From: Desulfovibrio legallii
Lineage (GTDB): Bacteria > Desulfobacterota > Desulfovibrionia > Desulfovibrionales > Desulfovibrionaceae
DNA: 64,000 nucleotides
NCBI RefSeq assembly: GCF_900102485.1
Contig: NZ_FNBX01000011.1
Span: 1 to 64,000 of the forward strand
Direction: 5' to 3'
The notes under the pieces were generated by a model that did no database searches, was not told the DNA's origin, and saw only the letters and a list, made by a program, of their open reading frames with translations. Positions 7,971 through 17,950 of this stretch are shown piece after piece (within the stretch, counting starts at the first letter, position 1; each line of letters starts with the position of its first letter). A program made the position numbers and the translations under genes.

Positions 7971-8630
7971 TTACGGCATGGTATACTCGCGCTTGGTAGT
8001 AAAGATGTTGCCCTCGCGCTCCAGCCCCTGGGCCGCAGCTTTGCTGTACCACAGGGTGGCCTCGGCCGCGTCCTGCGGTGCGCCTACGCCGTATTCGTAG
8101 CAGGCCCCCACATAGCGCTGGGCCTGGGCAAAGCCCTGGTCCGCCGCCAGCTTGGCCCAGCGGAAGCTCTCCTGCGGATCTTTGGGGAAGCCATACTTGC
8201 CCTGGCTGCAGTAGAGGGCCAGATTGAAGCGGGCCTCGGCATTGCCGTTGTCGGCCGCGCGGCGCATCAGGTCCGCCACGGCGGCCTCGTTGCGGGGCAG
8301 GCCCACGCCCAGCTCGTACTGATAGGCCAGCAGCACCTGGGCCTCGGCGTCGTTCTGGTCCGCAGCCAGCCGGAACCACTTGGCCGCCGTGGCCAGATCC
8401 TGGTCCACGCCCAGGCCGTTTTCGTAGCAACGGCCCAGCAGCACCTGCGCCCTGGGGTTGCCGTCCGAGGCCAGGGGCTGCACCATCTGGATCACCTTCT
8501 TATATTGTCCTATGTTGTAGGCCGTCCAGGCTTCCTGCAAGGTCTGCGCCGCGTCCGCGGCCAAGGCCGGAGCCGCAAGGCCCCAGGCCAGGACCACGGC
8601 CGCCAAAAGCGCCGGGATGGATCGTTTCAT
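7971..8630 (-). CDS. Exported Sel1-repeat (TPR-like) protein
   Basis: The 219-residue protein has a clear signal peptide (MKRSIPALL, hydrophobic core, cleavage after APALA near residue 24), then about five Sel1-like repeats of the form A-x3-LG-x2-YE-x-GxGV-x2-D-x3-A-x2-W. Such helical solenoids mediate protein-protein contacts, here in the periplasm. The start at 8630 has AAGGAG upstream; a longer frame runs far upstream but lacks the signal sequence. It is divergent from the membrane-protein gene at 8847. The specific partner is unknown. Confidence 0.85.
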   Translation of the reverse strand: MKRSIPALLAAVVLAWGLAAPALAADAAQTLQEAWTAYNIGQYKKVIQMVQPLASDGNPRAQVLLGRCYENGLGVDQDLATAAKWFRLAADQNDAEAQVLLAYQYELGVGLPRNEAAVADLMRRAADNGNAEARFNLALYCSQGKYGFPKDPQESFRWAKLAADQGFAQAQRYVGACYEYGVGAPQDAAEATLWYSKAAAQGLEREGNIFTTKREYTMP

Positions 8631-8846
8631 GGCAAACTCCTTGGTATGACGGGGAGGAATGCCCCCGTGCGGCCCACGATAGTGTGCTCCCTGCCGCTTG
8701 GCAAGCGCCCCGCGCCGAAAACCCCGGACGCGGACAAAGACCCGGCCCCTGCGGGCCGCCCCGCCTTGACGCCGCGGCCCGCGCAAGGCACAACCGGAAG
8801 ACGCACGTTGCAGCCGGGCCCGCCGGGCCCGCTTCAGGAGAACGCC

Positions 8847-9353
8847 ATGCCCCAGTCCGACCACCAGCCTCCCCGCGCGCCTGGCGCAAATCCCGGCCGC
8901 AAAGCCCTGCCCGGCGGCCAGGGGCGCTCCGTCACGGAGGGCCCCAAGGTGGTGGACGCCGAGGTGCTGCACGGGGATGGGGAAGCGAACCAGGAAGACG
9001 CCCGCCGCGCCGAAGCGGGCGGCCCGTACCAGGAAGAGCGCTTTTATTACCGTGCCGCGTTCGGCAACGGCGGCAACGGCTTTGCCCGCCTCTGGACCTT
9101 CGGCCGCCAGGAAGACAACGCCTGCCTGGCCCCCTGCATCACCTTTGCCCTGTTCCTGGTCTGTCTGGCGCAGTTCGGCTTTCTGGCGGGCCTGGGCTTT
9201 GTATTCTTTCACACCGTGGGCGCGGTGCTGGGGGCCTTGAGCTCGGTGCGCCGCATGGCCGCGGGGCATGTGCCCAACCCCTGGGTCTGGCGGCTGGGCA
9301 ACTGGGCGGTTTCGTTCCTTATCACCGTCTGGCTGGCGGGCGGCTTTGACTGA
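8847..9353 (+). CDS. Small membrane protein of unknown function
   Basis: I do not recognise this 168-residue protein. The first 85 residues are hydrophilic and rich in Pro, Gly and charge. Three hydrophobic stretches follow: CITFALFLVCLAQFGF, LGFVFFHTVGAVLGAL and a C-terminal AVSFLITVWLAGGF, consistent with an inner-membrane protein with a cytosolic head. An AGGAG at 8836-8840 supports the ATG at 8847. The stop at 9353 is followed 62 nt later by the GIY-YIG gene. The reading frame is open far upstream, but only this portion has gene-like features. Confidence 0.65.
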   Translation: MPQSDHQPPRAPGANPGRKALPGGQGRSVTEGPKVVDAEVLHGDGEANQEDARRAEAGGPYQEERFYYRAAFGNGGNGFARLWTFGRQEDNACLAPCITFALFLVCLAQFGFLAGLGFVFFHTVGAVLGALSSVRRMAAGHVPNPWVWRLGNWAVSFLITVWLAGGFD

Positions 9354-9415
9354 TGCCCAAGGCCAGCGCAAGCCCCGCAGCCGTCGCTTCATCCTCTCTG
9401 GAATCTGAAGGACGT

Positions 9416-9694
9416 ATGATGCCGCAGTCTTCTCTCTGGCACGTCTACCTGCTGGAATGCGCCGACGGCACCCTGTACTGCGGCGTCACCCGCAACCTGC
9501 GCCGCCGCCTGGACCAGCACAACGGCCTTTGCCCCGGCGGGGCGCGCTATACCCGCGGCCGACGGCCCGTGCGCCTGCTGGAGCACCGCGCCTGCCCCGA
9601 CCAGGGCGCTGCTCTGCGCCTGGAGCGGGCGGTCAAAGCCCGTCCGCGCGGACAAAAACGGACCTTCCTGCAACAAGGGGCCGGGACGTGCTGA
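9416..9694 (+). CDS. GIY-YIG nuclease-fold protein (YhbQ/UPF0213-like)
   Basis: The product is about 92 residues. It shows the single-domain GIY-YIG fold: WHVYLLECADGTLYCGVT supplies the VYLL and YCG (YIG-variant) strands, followed by RRLDQHN and GARYTRGRRPV with the conserved arginines. Small YhbQ-type proteins are implicated in DNA repair or RNA/DNA cleavage, but the role here is unknown. Two consecutive ATGs (9416 and 9419) follow a GAAGG site; a longer in-frame start at 9353 lacks family similarity. It overlaps the next gene by 7 nt. Confidence 0.85.
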   Translation: MMPQSSLWHVYLLECADGTLYCGVTRNLRRRLDQHNGLCPGGARYTRGRRPVRLLEHRACPDQGAALRLERAVKARPRGQKRTFLQQGAGTC

Positions 9695-10326
9695 CGCCGG
9701 AAACCGCCCTGGCATTTTTTGCCGCCGCGCTGCTGCTGAGCGTGGCCCCAGGGCCTGACAACATTTTTGTGCTCACCCAATCCGCCGTATACGGCACGGG
9801 CGCGGGCGTGGCCACCACCTTCGGGCTGGTCACGGGGCTCTGCGTGCACACCACGGCCGTGGCCGTGGGCGTGGCCGCCCTGTTCCAGAGTTCGCCCCTG
9901 GCCTTTACCCTGCTCAAGGCCGCGGGCGCGCTCTATCTGCTGCGCCTGGCCTGGCTCTCGTTCCGCGCGGGCGCGGCCCTGGCCCTGACCCCGGACGAAA
10001 AGCCGCCCTTTCCCGGCTACGCGGCCCTGTACCGGCGCGGCATTGTCATGAACGTGACCAACCCCAAGGTATCCCTCTTTTTTCTGGCGTTTCTGCCGCA
10101 GTTCTGCGACCCCGCGCGGGGCAGCGCGGCCCTGCAGGTGCTGCAGCTGGGCGGCCTGTTCATGCTGGCCACGGTAGTGGTATTCTGCGCTGTGGCCGCC
10201 CTGGGCGGCCGCCTGGCCCTTTGGTTCAACCGCTCGCCGCGCGGGCAGATGTGCATCCACCGGGCGGCCGGGACAGTCTTTGCCGGGCTGGCCCTCCTGC
10301 TGCTTTTTACCGGCCGCGGCGCCTGA
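9688..10326 (+). CDS. LysE/RhtB-family amino-acid exporter
   Basis: The 212-residue polytopic membrane protein belongs to the LysE/RhtB translocators, which export amino acids or similar small solutes. Family signatures are SVAPGPDNIFVLTQS in the first helix-loop and the GIVMNVTNPKVSLFFLAFLPQF segment in the middle. About six hydrophobic helices are visible. The start is GTG at 9688, inside the end of the GIY-YIG gene, which suggests coupled translation. The substrate cannot be told from sequence. Confidence 0.88.
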   Translation: MLTPETALAFFAAALLLSVAPGPDNIFVLTQSAVYGTGAGVATTFGLVTGLCVHTTAVAVGVAALFQSSPLAFTLLKAAGALYLLRLAWLSFRAGAALALTPDEKPPFPGYAALYRRGIVMNVTNPKVSLFFLAFLPQFCDPARGSAALQVLQLGGLFMLATVVVFCAVAALGGRLALWFNRSPRGQMCIHRAAGTVFAGLALLLLFTGRGA

Positions 10327-10385
10327 ACGCCCGCCTTGACATCCCCGCACGCCGGGCGTATGGGAATCAACTTTCAGAGGACAGC

Positions 10386-10946
10386 ATGCAAAACTACCGC
10401 ATCGGACTCGCCGACCTGCCCCCCGAGGGCAAGGAATTTGTGCTGGACGACCCCACCGTCTGGCAGGAACCCCTTAAGGAGTTCCATATGGATTGCCGGG
10501 TGCGCAAACCCTTGCGCGCCACGGTTTCCGTAACGCCTGTGGAGGACGGCTGGCTGGTGCGCGGCAGCCTGGAGGGCGAGGTGGTCCTGCCCTGCAGCCG
10601 TTGCGCTGAAGACGCCGTGATCCCCGTGGCCGCCCGCTTTGAGGAATTTGAAAGCCGGCCGGAGGAACCAGAGCCGGAGGCTGCCGGACGCCACGGCGCG
10701 CAGGAAGCCGCCCCCGTGGGGGAGCGCCTGATTTTTGAGCGCGGCGCGCCTTTGCTGGATCTGGCCGCCGTGTGCTGGGAAGAATTTGTGCTGGCCCTGC
10801 CTTCCACGCCCCTCTGCCGTGAAGACTGCAAGGGCCTCTGCGCCCGTTGCGGGGCCAACCTCAATGCCGGCCCCTGCGCCTGCCCGCCCGAAGAAGGCGA
10901 CCCGCGCCTGGCGGTGCTGCGCGGGCTTGTCCGGCGCGGGAAGTAG
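10386..10946 (+). CDS. yceD: YceD family protein (DUF177), 23S rRNA/L32-associated
   Basis: The 186-residue protein is a DUF177/YceD member. These are almost always found directly upstream of rpmF, as here, and are linked to 23S rRNA accumulation. Cysteine pairs typical of the family are visible: CSRC in the middle and the C-terminal CREDCKGLCARCG with CAC, probably metal-binding. Between them lies an acidic, Pro/Glu-rich insert (EEPEPEAAG). It begins the long plus-strand run towards leuS. Confidence 0.88.
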   Translation: MQNYRIGLADLPPEGKEFVLDDPTVWQEPLKEFHMDCRVRKPLRATVSVTPVEDGWLVRGSLEGEVVLPCSRCAEDAVIPVAARFEEFESRPEEPEPEAAGRHGAQEAAPVGERLIFERGAPLLDLAAVCWEEFVLALPSTPLCREDCKGLCARCGANLNAGPCACPPEEGDPRLAVLRGLVRRGK

Positions 10947-11054
10947 ACATCCGCCCAAGTTTTGCGTAACCTGCTGTGTCTTGCGGGCGGGCGTTATCCC
11001 GCCCCTTTACGCAGCCAGCCCAAGCCTTCCGTCTGTACGGAAAAGGAGACCCTC

Positions 11055-11237
11055 ATGGCCGTTCAGCAAAATAAAAAATCCCGTTCCCGCAAAGGGATGC
11101 GCCGCTCTCACGACCGCGTGGCCGTGCCCGCCGTCATCTACTGCACCTGCGGCGAACCCACCCTGCCCCACAGCGTTTGCCCCAATTGCGGCGAATACAA
11201 AGGGCGCAAGGTGGTTGCCGGCAACGACAACGCATAA
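11055..11237 (+). CDS. rpmF: 50S ribosomal protein L32
   Basis: The 60-residue protein has the L32 N terminus ([20 protein letters not shown]) and a zinc-ribbon, CTCGEP then CPNCGEYKG. The ATG at 11055 has AAGGAG 6 nt upstream; an upstream in-frame start exists but adds unrelated sequence. The stop codon overlaps the plsX start as TAATG, the classic rpmF-plsX coupling of ribosome and phospholipid synthesis genes. Confidence 0.96.
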   Translation: MAVQQNKKSRSRKGMRRSHDRVAVPAVIYCTCGEPTLPHSVCPNCGEYKGRKVVAGNDNA

Positions 11238-12271
11238 TGAACGAGCGCCCCGTCATCGCCGTGGACGCCATGGGGGGGGATTTCGGCCCCGCCGTGGTGG
11301 TGCCCGGGGCCATTGAGGCCGCCAGGCTGCACGACCTGCACGTGCAACTCGTGGGGGATACCCCCAAGGTGGAGGCCGAGCTGGACAAGCTCGACCTCGC
11401 CAACGTGCATTTCGACATCGTGCAGGCCGATGACGTGGTGCACATGAACGAGCGCCCCTCGGACATCCTGCGGCGCAAAAAAAACGCCTCCATCCAGGTA
11501 GCCTGCCGCCTGGTCAAGGACGGCGCGGCCGACGCCGTGGTCAGCGCCGGGCATTCCGGGGCCACGGTGGCCTGCGGCATGTTCATCATGGGCCGGCTCG
11601 CCGGGGTGGAACGCCCGGCCCTGGCGGCCCTGCTGCCAACGGAGAAGAACCCCGTGGTGGTGCTGGACGTGGGCGCCAACGTGGATTGCCGCCCCTACCA
11701 CCTGTTTCAGTTCGGCCTCATGGGCGACGCTTTTGCCCGCGACCTGCTGGGCTATGCCGCCCCGCGGGTAAGCCTGCTGAGCATCGGCGAGGAAGAAGGC
11801 AAGGGCAACAGTCAGGTTAAGGAAGCCTACGAGCTCCTGAAAATGGCGCAGAACCTCAACTTCGTGGGCAACGCCGAAGGACGGGACATTTTTACCGGCG
11901 ACCTAGACGTGGTGATCTGCGACGGCTTTGTGGGCAATGTGGTGGTCAAAATGAGCGAAGGCCTTGCCGCCTCGCTGGTGCGCATGCTCAAAAAGGTCTT
12001 TACCTCCGGCCTGCTGCCCGCCCTGGGCGGCATGCTGGCCCGGGGGGCCTTCCGGCGTTTTGCCCGCACGGTGGACTACGCCGAATACGGCGGCGCGCCG
12101 CTCCTGGGGCTGCAAGGTCTGGCCATCGTCTGCCACGGGCGCTCCAGCGCGCGAGCCATGACCAACGCCGTCCGCATGAGCGGCACCTTCGTGCGCAAAG
12201 GCACCAACCTTCGCCTGGCCGAAACCATCCTGGCCAACGAGGAGCTCACCCGCTTCTCCCGCGCCATCTAA
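11237..12271 (+). CDS. plsX: Phosphate acyltransferase PlsX
   Basis: The 344-residue enzyme converts acyl-ACP to acyl-phosphate for the PlsY step of phosphatidic acid synthesis, at the membrane surface. Family motifs are IAVDAMGGDFGP at the N terminus, VSAGHSGATVACG, LDVGANVDCRP and DVVICDGFVGNVVVK. The ATG overlaps the rpmF stop; the earlier in-frame codons belong to rpmF in another frame. It sits directly before fabH, so acyl-chain initiation and use are co-transcribed. Confidence 0.96.
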   Translation: MNERPVIAVDAMGGDFGPAVVVPGAIEAARLHDLHVQLVGDTPKVEAELDKLDLANVHFDIVQADDVVHMNERPSDILRRKKNASIQVACRLVKDGAADAVVSAGHSGATVACGMFIMGRLAGVERPALAALLPTEKNPVVVLDVGANVDCRPYHLFQFGLMGDAFARDLLGYAAPRVSLLSIGEEEGKGNSQVKEAYELLKMAQNLNFVGNAEGRDIFTGDLDVVICDGFVGNVVVKMSEGLAASLVRMLKKVFTSGLLPALGGMLARGAFRRFARTVDYAEYGGAPLLGLQGLAIVCHGRSSARAMTNAVRMSGTFVRKGTNLRLAETILANEELTRFSRAI

Positions 12272-12285
12272 CCCACGGTACACCC

Positions 12286-13272
12286 ATGAATCCTTTTTGC
12301 CATCTGCTTGCCCTGCACGCCTACGCTCCCGATACGGTTCTGACCAACGACGACCTGGCCGCCGTGGTGGACACCAACGACGAGTGGATCGTCTCCCGGA
12401 CGGGCATCCGGCAGCGCCACCGGCTGGACGCGGCGGACAACGCCTCGGACCTGGGCCTGCGCGCGGCGCGCGGCGCGCTTGAGGACGCGGCCCTCCTGCC
12501 GGAGGAGCTCACCCATGTGGTCACCGCCACCTGCACGCCGGACGTGCTCTCCCCTTCGGTGGCCTGCATCGTGGCGGGTCAGCTGGGCACAGGGCCGGTC
12601 ATGGCCTTTGACTTCAGCGCCGCCTGCTCCGGCTTTCTGTACGGCCTTTCCCTCTGCCGCTCCCTCCTGGCCCAGGATCATGAAGCCAGAATTCTTTTTA
12701 TCTGCACCGAGGCCCTGACCCGCCGGGTCAACTGGGCGGACCGCACCACCTGCGTGCTCTTCGGCGACGCGGCCACGGCCTGCGTGGTCAGCACGGGATC
12801 GGCCAACGTACTGGCCGGGCTTGAAGACGTGCTCTGCCTGAGCGACGGCCGCCAGCGCGACCTCATCGTGGTGGGCGGCGGCACCTCCAGCCGCTACGGC
12901 CTGGGCGACCCCGTGGGCGAAGATTTCTTTATCCGCATGCAGGGACGCGAAACTTACAAGCACGCCGTGCGCAGCATGGTGCAGGTCTGCGAGGACGTAC
13001 TGGCCAAAAACGGCCTCACGGCCAAAGATGTGGACCTGCTGGTGCCCCACCAGGCCAACCTGCGGATCATTGAGGCCGTGGGCGGCCGCCTGGGCATCAC
13101 GGGCGAGCGCGTCTTCGTCAATGTGGACAAATACGGCAACACCTCCTCAGCCTCCATTCCGCTGGCCATTGCCGAGGCCCGCGCCCAGGGGCGCATCAAG
13201 CCGGGCTGCCGGGTGCTGGCCACGGCCTTCGGCGCGGGGCTGACCTGGGGCGCCGCCCTGCTGCGGTTTTAA
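12286..13272 (+). CDS. fabH: Beta-ketoacyl-ACP synthase III
   Basis: The 328-residue FabH condenses acetyl-CoA with malonyl-ACP to start fatty-acid synthesis. The Cys-His-Asn triad is visible: Cys in FSAACSGF, His in VPHQANLRI and Asn in YGNTSSAS. NDEWIVSRTGIRQR near the N terminus and the C-terminal FGAGLTWGA are typical. It starts 14 nt after plsX. Confidence 0.96.
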   Translation: MNPFCHLLALHAYAPDTVLTNDDLAAVVDTNDEWIVSRTGIRQRHRLDAADNASDLGLRAARGALEDAALLPEELTHVVTATCTPDVLSPSVACIVAGQLGTGPVMAFDFSAACSGFLYGLSLCRSLLAQDHEARILFICTEALTRRVNWADRTTCVLFGDAATACVVSTGSANVLAGLEDVLCLSDGRQRDLIVVGGGTSSRYGLGDPVGEDFFIRMQGRETYKHAVRSMVQVCEDVLAKNGLTAKDVDLLVPHQANLRIIEAVGGRLGITGERVFVNVDKYGNTSSASIPLAIAEARAQGRIKPGCRVLATAFGAGLTWGAALLRF

Positions 13273-13277
13273 GCGCT

Positions 13278-13304
13278 GTCGCGCCGCGGGCGCGACGATA
13301 TTTT
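13278..13304 (+). terminator. Possible terminator/attenuator after fabH
   Basis: GTCGCGCC (13278-13285) pairs with GGCGCGAC (13289-13296) around a 3-nt loop, followed by GATATTTT. The stem is strong but the U-run is short and interrupted. It may partly separate fabH from fabG, which begins 195 nt downstream. Confidence 0.4.
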
Positions 13305-13467
13305 CTGCGGGCGCAGCCGGCATGGGCATGGCAAGGCCTTTGCCGCGCCCTTCCAGGGCGGCCTTACGCCGTCCGTTTTTCCCCGCGCGGCCGGGTCGCC
13401 ACCGCCTTCCCGCGCCGCAGGCCCCAACCGGCGTGGCCGCACGCCGCAGACCAAAGGCAGGCACAGC

Positions 13468-14232
13468 ATGACAAGCGCGCAATGCCCCTCCCCCAACGAC
13501 GCGCCCACGGCCCTGGTGACCGGCGGCTCGCGCGGCATTGGCCGGGCCATCGCCAGAACCCTGGCCAGAGAGGGCTTTCAGGTCTACCTCACCTATGTGA
13601 GCCGCCCGGAAGAGGCGGAAAAAACCGTGGAAGAAATCCGCGCCCAGGGCGGCAGCGCCCGGGCCTTTGGCCTGGACGTGAGCGACGGGGCCGCTGTGAC
13701 CGCCTTTTTCGCCGCGGAAATCAAAGACAAGGTGAACCTGGCCGTACTGGTCAACAACGCGGGCATCACCAAGGACGGCTTTCTGGTGCGCATGAAGGAC
13801 GAGGATTTCGACCGCGTGCTCACCGTGAACCTGCGCGGCGCGTTTCTCTGCACGCGCGAGGCGGCCAAAATCATGAGCCAGGCCCGCCGGGGCCGGATCG
13901 TCAACATTTCTTCTGTGGTGGGGCAGATGGGCAACGCCGGGCAGGTCAACTACGCCGCCGCCAAGGCGGCCCTGCTGGGGCTGACCAAATCCTGCGCCAA
14001 GGAGCTGGCCGCCAGGCAGATCACGGTCAACGCCGTGGCCCCCGGCTTCATTGAGACGGACATGACCGCGGTCCTGACCGACGAAGTGCGCGCCCAGTAT
14101 GTGGAGGCCATCCCTCTGCGCCGCATGGGCCGCGCCGAGGACGTGGCCGAGGCCGTGGCCTTTCTGGCCTCGGACAAAGCCGCCTACATCACCGGACAGG
14201 TGCTGGGCGTCAACGGCGGCATGTACTGCTGA
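13468..14232 (+). CDS. fabG: 3-oxoacyl-ACP reductase FabG
   Basis: The 254-residue short-chain dehydrogenase reduces 3-oxoacyl-ACP with NADPH in each elongation cycle. It shows the cofactor motif TGGSRGIG near residue 18, the NNAG motif, the catalytic serine in NISSVVGQMG and Y-x3-K in NYAAAKAA, and the C-terminal SDKAAYITGQVLGVNGGM signature. An extra 12-15 residues at the N terminus precede the usual start of the fold. Its neighbours are fabH and acpP. Confidence 0.95.
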   Translation: MTSAQCPSPNDAPTALVTGGSRGIGRAIARTLAREGFQVYLTYVSRPEEAEKTVEEIRAQGGSARAFGLDVSDGAAVTAFFAAEIKDKVNLAVLVNNAGITKDGFLVRMKDEDFDRVLTVNLRGAFLCTREAAKIMSQARRGRIVNISSVVGQMGNAGQVNYAAAKAALLGLTKSCAKELAARQITVNAVAPGFIETDMTAVLTDEVRAQYVEAIPLRRMGRAEDVAEAVAFLASDKAAYITGQVLGVNGGMYC

Positions 14233-14316
14233 CCGGGCCCGCGCCACGAAGACCCCGCCCGGCCCCGCGCCGGGCCAACGTAGAGAGAGACCACTACTTT
14301 ATTGCTGGAGGATACC

Positions 14317-14550
14317 ATGTCTGACGTCGCTGAAAAAGTGAAAAAAATCATTGTGGATCAACTGGGCGTAAGCGCCGAGGAAGTGAAGCCCGAAGCCTCC
14401 TTTGTGGAAGACCTGGGCGCGGATTCCCTGGATCTTACCGAGCTGATCATGGCTATGGAAGAGGAATTTGACATTGAAATCGCCGACGACGACGCCCAGA
14501 AGATTCTGAAGGTGCAGGACGCCATCAGCTACATCGAAAACAAGCAATAG
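14317..14550 (+). CDS. acpP: Acyl carrier protein
   Basis: The 77-residue acidic protein carries growing acyl chains on a phosphopantetheine arm attached to the serine in GADSLDLTE. The start [10 protein letters not shown] at 14317 has TGGAGG just upstream; an in-frame ATG five codons earlier overlaps that site and is unlikely. It lies between fabG and fabF as in many bacteria. After it, 232 nt of very GC-rich spacer with no gene precede fabF. Confidence 0.97.
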   Translation: MSDVAEKVKKIIVDQLGVSAEEVKPEASFVEDLGADSLDLTELIMAMEEEFDIEIADDDAQKILKVQDAISYIENKQ

Positions 14551-14782
14551 CGGCGGCGCGCCGGGGGGCATCCGGCGCCGGCCTGCGGCCCGCCGCCCGG
14601 CAGCCGTCCCGCAGCTACAGGGCGCGCCCCACCGGAACGCCGCACGCCGCAGCGCTGCCACGGCCCCGCCGGAGCCGCGCTTTCGCCGCAACGGGCGGCT
14701 GCACCGCGCAGCGCACGCCCTGAATTCCCATGACAGCCGCAGCGGGGGGACGCCGCGTCCCCCCGCCTTCAAAGGAGCATGC

Positions 14783-16030
14783 ATGACCCGTCCCCGCGTA
14801 GTGATCACCGGCGTTGGCGGCGTTACGCCCCTCGCCAATGATATGGAAAGCACCTGGAAAAAGCTGCTCGCCGGCGAGTCGGGCATTGCGCCCATCACCC
14901 TTTTTGACGCTTCGGCCTACGATGCCCGCATTGCCGGCGAAGTAAAAAACTTTGTGCCCGAAGACCACATCCCCATGAAGCAGGCCCGGCGCATGGACCG
15001 CTTCACCCAGTTTGCGGTGGTTTCAGCCCAGATGCTCCTTAAAGACGCGGACTTTGCCGTTACCGAGGCCAACGCCTACGATACGGGCGTCATCCTGGGC
15101 ATCGGCCTGGGCGGTCTGCACACGCTGGAGACCTACCACGCCAAGCTGCTGCAGTCCGGGCCCAACAAAATTTCGCCCTTCATGATCCCCATGCTCATTT
15201 CCAATATGGGCCCGGGGCAGATTTCTATTTTCACCGGGGCCAAGGGGCCCAACATCGTCACCACCACGGCCTGCGCCTCGGCCATCCACGCGCTGGGCAC
15301 CTCTTTTGACGCCATCCGCCTGGGGCGGGTCACGGCGGTTATTTCCGGCGGGGTGGAGGCCACGGTCACGCCCCTGGGCGTGGCGGGCTTTACGGCCCTC
15401 AAGGCCCTTTCCACCCAGTTCAACGACGAGCCAGCCCGCGCCTCCCGGCCCTTTGACGCCAGGCGCGACGGCTTTGTCATCGGCGAGGGCGCGGGGCTGC
15501 TGCTCCTGGAATCGCTGGAGTCCGCCCAGGCCCGCGGGGCTAAAATCTACGCGGAAATGGTGGGCTACGGCGCTTCCGGCGACGCCTACCACATGACCGC
15601 CCCCTGTGAGGACGGCATGGGCATGGCCCGGGCCATGCAAAACGCCCTCAAAGACGCGGGCATCCCGCCCGATGCCGTGGAGCACATCAACGCCCACGCC
15701 ACCTCCACCATGCTCAACGACAAAACCGAAACCCGCGCCATCAAGCTGGTCTTCGGCGCGCACGCGCCCAAGCTCAAAATTTCCGCCACCAAATCCATGA
15801 CCGGGCACCTGCTGGGCGCGGCGGGCGGCATTGAATCCGTATTCACGGCCCTGGCCCTGCGCGACGGGGTGCTTCCCGGCACCATCAACTTGGAAAACCC
15901 CGACCCGGAATGCGATCTGGACTACCTGGCGGGCGGCTCCGAGCGCCGGGCCTGCGGCTACGCCATGTGCAACTCTTTCGGCTTCGGCGGCACCAACGCC
16001 AGCGTCATTTTCAAAAAATGGGAAGGCTAG
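14783..16030 (+). CDS. fabF: Beta-ketoacyl-ACP synthase II
   Basis: The 415-residue condensing enzyme elongates acyl-ACP with malonyl-ACP. The KAS Cys-His-His triad is seen: Cys in [10 protein letters not shown], His in NAHATST and His in [20 protein letters not shown] closes the C terminus. The start [10 protein letters not shown] follows AAAGGAG. It is full length and lies 64 nt upstream of glyA. Confidence 0.96.
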   Translation: MTRPRVVITGVGGVTPLANDMESTWKKLLAGESGIAPITLFDASAYDARIAGEVKNFVPEDHIPMKQARRMDRFTQFAVVSAQMLLKDADFAVTEANAYDTGVILGIGLGGLHTLETYHAKLLQSGPNKISPFMIPMLISNMGPGQISIFTGAKGPNIVTTTACASAIHALGTSFDAIRLGRVTAVISGGVEATVTPLGVAGFTALKALSTQFNDEPARASRPFDARRDGFVIGEGAGLLLLESLESAQARGAKIYAEMVGYGASGDAYHMTAPCEDGMGMARAMQNALKDAGIPPDAVEHINAHATSTMLNDKTETRAIKLVFGAHAPKLKISATKSMTGHLLGAAGGIESVFTALALRDGVLPGTINLENPDPECDLDYLAGGSERRACGYAMCNSFGFGGTNASVIFKKWEG

Positions 16031-16094
16031 GGCCCCGCGCCCTTTGAACATGCGGCCGGACGCTCCGGCCGCCGCCAAACACAAGGAAGCGCTC

Positions 16095-17333
16095 ATGGAC
16101 GAAATCCTGCTCCAAGACCCGGAACTGGCCCAGGCCATTATTCTGGAGTCCAACCGTCAGGTCAGCAAACTGGAACTCATCGCCTCGGAAAACTTTGTCT
16201 CCCCTGCCGTGCGCCAGGCCCAGGGCAGCGTGCTGACCCACAAGTACGCCGAAGGCTACCCCGGCAAGCGCTACTACGGCGGCTGCGAATATGTGGACAT
16301 GGCCGAAACCCTGGCCCTGGACCGCGCCAAAAAACTTTTTGACTGCCAGTACGCCAACGTGCAGCCGCACTCCGGCTCCCAGGCCAACATGGCCGCCTAT
16401 CTGGCCTTCATGAAGCCCGGCGACACCATTCTGGGCATGAATCTTTCCCACGGCGGGCATTTGACCCACGGCAGCCCCGTAAACTTCTCCGGCCGCCTCT
16501 TCCATGTGGTTTCCTACGGCGTGGAGCGCGAAACAGGCCGCATCGACTACGACCAGGTGGCCGCCCTGGCCCGCGAGCACAAGCCGCAGGCCATTGTGGC
16601 GGGCGCCAGCGCCTACCCCCGGGCCATAGACTTTGCGCGCTTCCGCCAGATCGCCGACGAGGTGGGTGCCACCCTGGTGGTGGATATGGCCCACATTGCC
16701 GGTCTGGTGGCCGCAGGTCTGCACCAGAGCCCCCTGCCCTACGCCCAGATCACCACCACCACCACGCACAAAACCCTGCGCGGCCCGCGCGGCGGCATGA
16801 TCCTTTCCGGCGCAGACATGGGCAAAGCCCTCAACAGCCAGATTTTCCCCGGCATCCAGGGCGGCCCGCTCATGCACGTCATCGCGGCCAAGGCCGTGGC
16901 CTTTGGCGAGGCCCTGCGCCCGGCCTTCAAAAAATACCAGCTTCAGGTCATCCAGAACGCCGCAACCCTGGCCGGCTGCCTCACGGAAGCGGGCTACAAC
17001 CTGGTTTCCGGCGGCACGGACAACCACCTCATGCTGGTGGACCTGACCAATAAGGATATTACCGGCAAAGACGCCGAACAGGCTCTGGACAAGGCGGGCA
17101 TTACGGTGAACAAAAACACCGTGCCCTTTGAAACCCGCTCGCCCTTTGTGACCTCGGGCGTGCGCCTGGGCTCGGCGGCCCTGACCACCCGCGGCATGAA
17201 GGAAGACGACATGCGCCTGGTGGGCGGCTTCATTGTGGAAGCCCTGGAAAAACGCAACGAACCCGCCGCACTGGAAAACATCCGCACGCGGGTGGAGGAA
17301 TTTGCCCGGGCCTTCCCGTTGTTCGCCTGGTAA
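16095..17333 (+). CDS. glyA: Serine hydroxymethyltransferase
   Basis: The 412-residue PLP enzyme interconverts serine and glycine, charging tetrahydrofolate with a one-carbon unit. Family motifs are [32 protein letters not shown] and the PLP lysine in [15 protein letters not shown]. The start at 16095 follows AAGGAAG. The frame remains open upstream through fabF, but that segment has no similarity to the enzyme. A 125-nt spacer leads to the deaminase gene. Confidence 0.96.
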   Translation: MDEILLQDPELAQAIILESNRQVSKLELIASENFVSPAVRQAQGSVLTHKYAEGYPGKRYYGGCEYVDMAETLALDRAKKLFDCQYANVQPHSGSQANMAAYLAFMKPGDTILGMNLSHGGHLTHGSPVNFSGRLFHVVSYGVERETGRIDYDQVAALAREHKPQAIVAGASAYPRAIDFARFRQIADEVGATLVVDMAHIAGLVAAGLHQSPLPYAQITTTTTHKTLRGPRGGMILSGADMGKALNSQIFPGIQGGPLMHVIAAKAVAFGEALRPAFKKYQLQVIQNAATLAGCLTEAGYNLVSGGTDNHLMLVDLTNKDITGKDAEQALDKAGITVNKNTVPFETRSPFVTSGVRLGSAALTTRGMKEDDMRLVGGFIVEALEKRNEPAALENIRTRVEEFARAFPLFAW

Positions 17334-17458
17334 GCCCGCCGCACAGCCTGACGGCGACCCGGCGGCGTAGCCTCGCAGCCGGGCCGCCCTTGCATTGCGC
17401 CCGCGCGCGGCGGCATCCTGGCCGGTTTTTTCCGGCCGCAATCCTTGCAGGGGTTCTT

Positions 17459-17950
17459 ATGCCACGCATGCCCTGGCCCGAATACTTCATGAACATCACC
17501 TACCTGGTGAGCGGGCGCTCCACCTGCCTGCGCCGCCGGGTGGGCGCGGTGCTGGTGAAGGACAAGCGCATTCTGGCCACGGGCTACAACGGCGCTCCGG
17601 CCGGGGTGCCCCACTGCCTGGAAGTGGGCTGCCTGCGCGAGCAGCTGGGCATCCCCTCCGGGCAGCGGCACGAAATCTGCCGCGGCCTGCACGCGGAGCA
17701 GAACGTCATCATCCAGGCCGCGGTGCACGGCATCAATATCCGCGGCGCGGAACTCTACTGCACCACGCACCCCTGCGTGCTGTGCAGCAAAATGCTCATC
17801 AACTGCGGCGTTCGGCATATCCTCTATGCGGAGGACTACCCCGACAACCTGGCCGCGCAGATGCTGCGCGAGGCCGGGGTTCTTGTGGAACAGCTGCCCT
17901 TCGTCCCCCCCGTGGTCAGCGCCCAAACCGGAGAAGACCCAGATGTCTGA
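17459..17950 (+). CDS. dCMP deaminase family protein (ComEB-like)
   Basis: The 163-residue zinc deaminase probably converts dCMP to dUMP for thymidylate synthesis. The catalytic HAEQN motif and the PCVLCSK zinc motif are intact, and the N-terminal [18 protein letters not shown] is typical of deoxycytidylate deaminases. The start is the ATG at 17459 with a GCAGGGG site. It overlaps ribD by 8 nt; the related deaminase fold in RibD makes a tandem of two cytidine-deaminase-like domains. Confidence 0.9.
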   Translation: MPRMPWPEYFMNITYLVSGRSTCLRRRVGAVLVKDKRILATGYNGAPAGVPHCLEVGCLREQLGIPSGQRHEICRGLHAEQNVIIQAAVHGINIRGAELYCTTHPCVLCSKMLINCGVRHILYAEDYPDNLAAQMLREAGVLVEQLPFVPPVVSAQTGEDPDV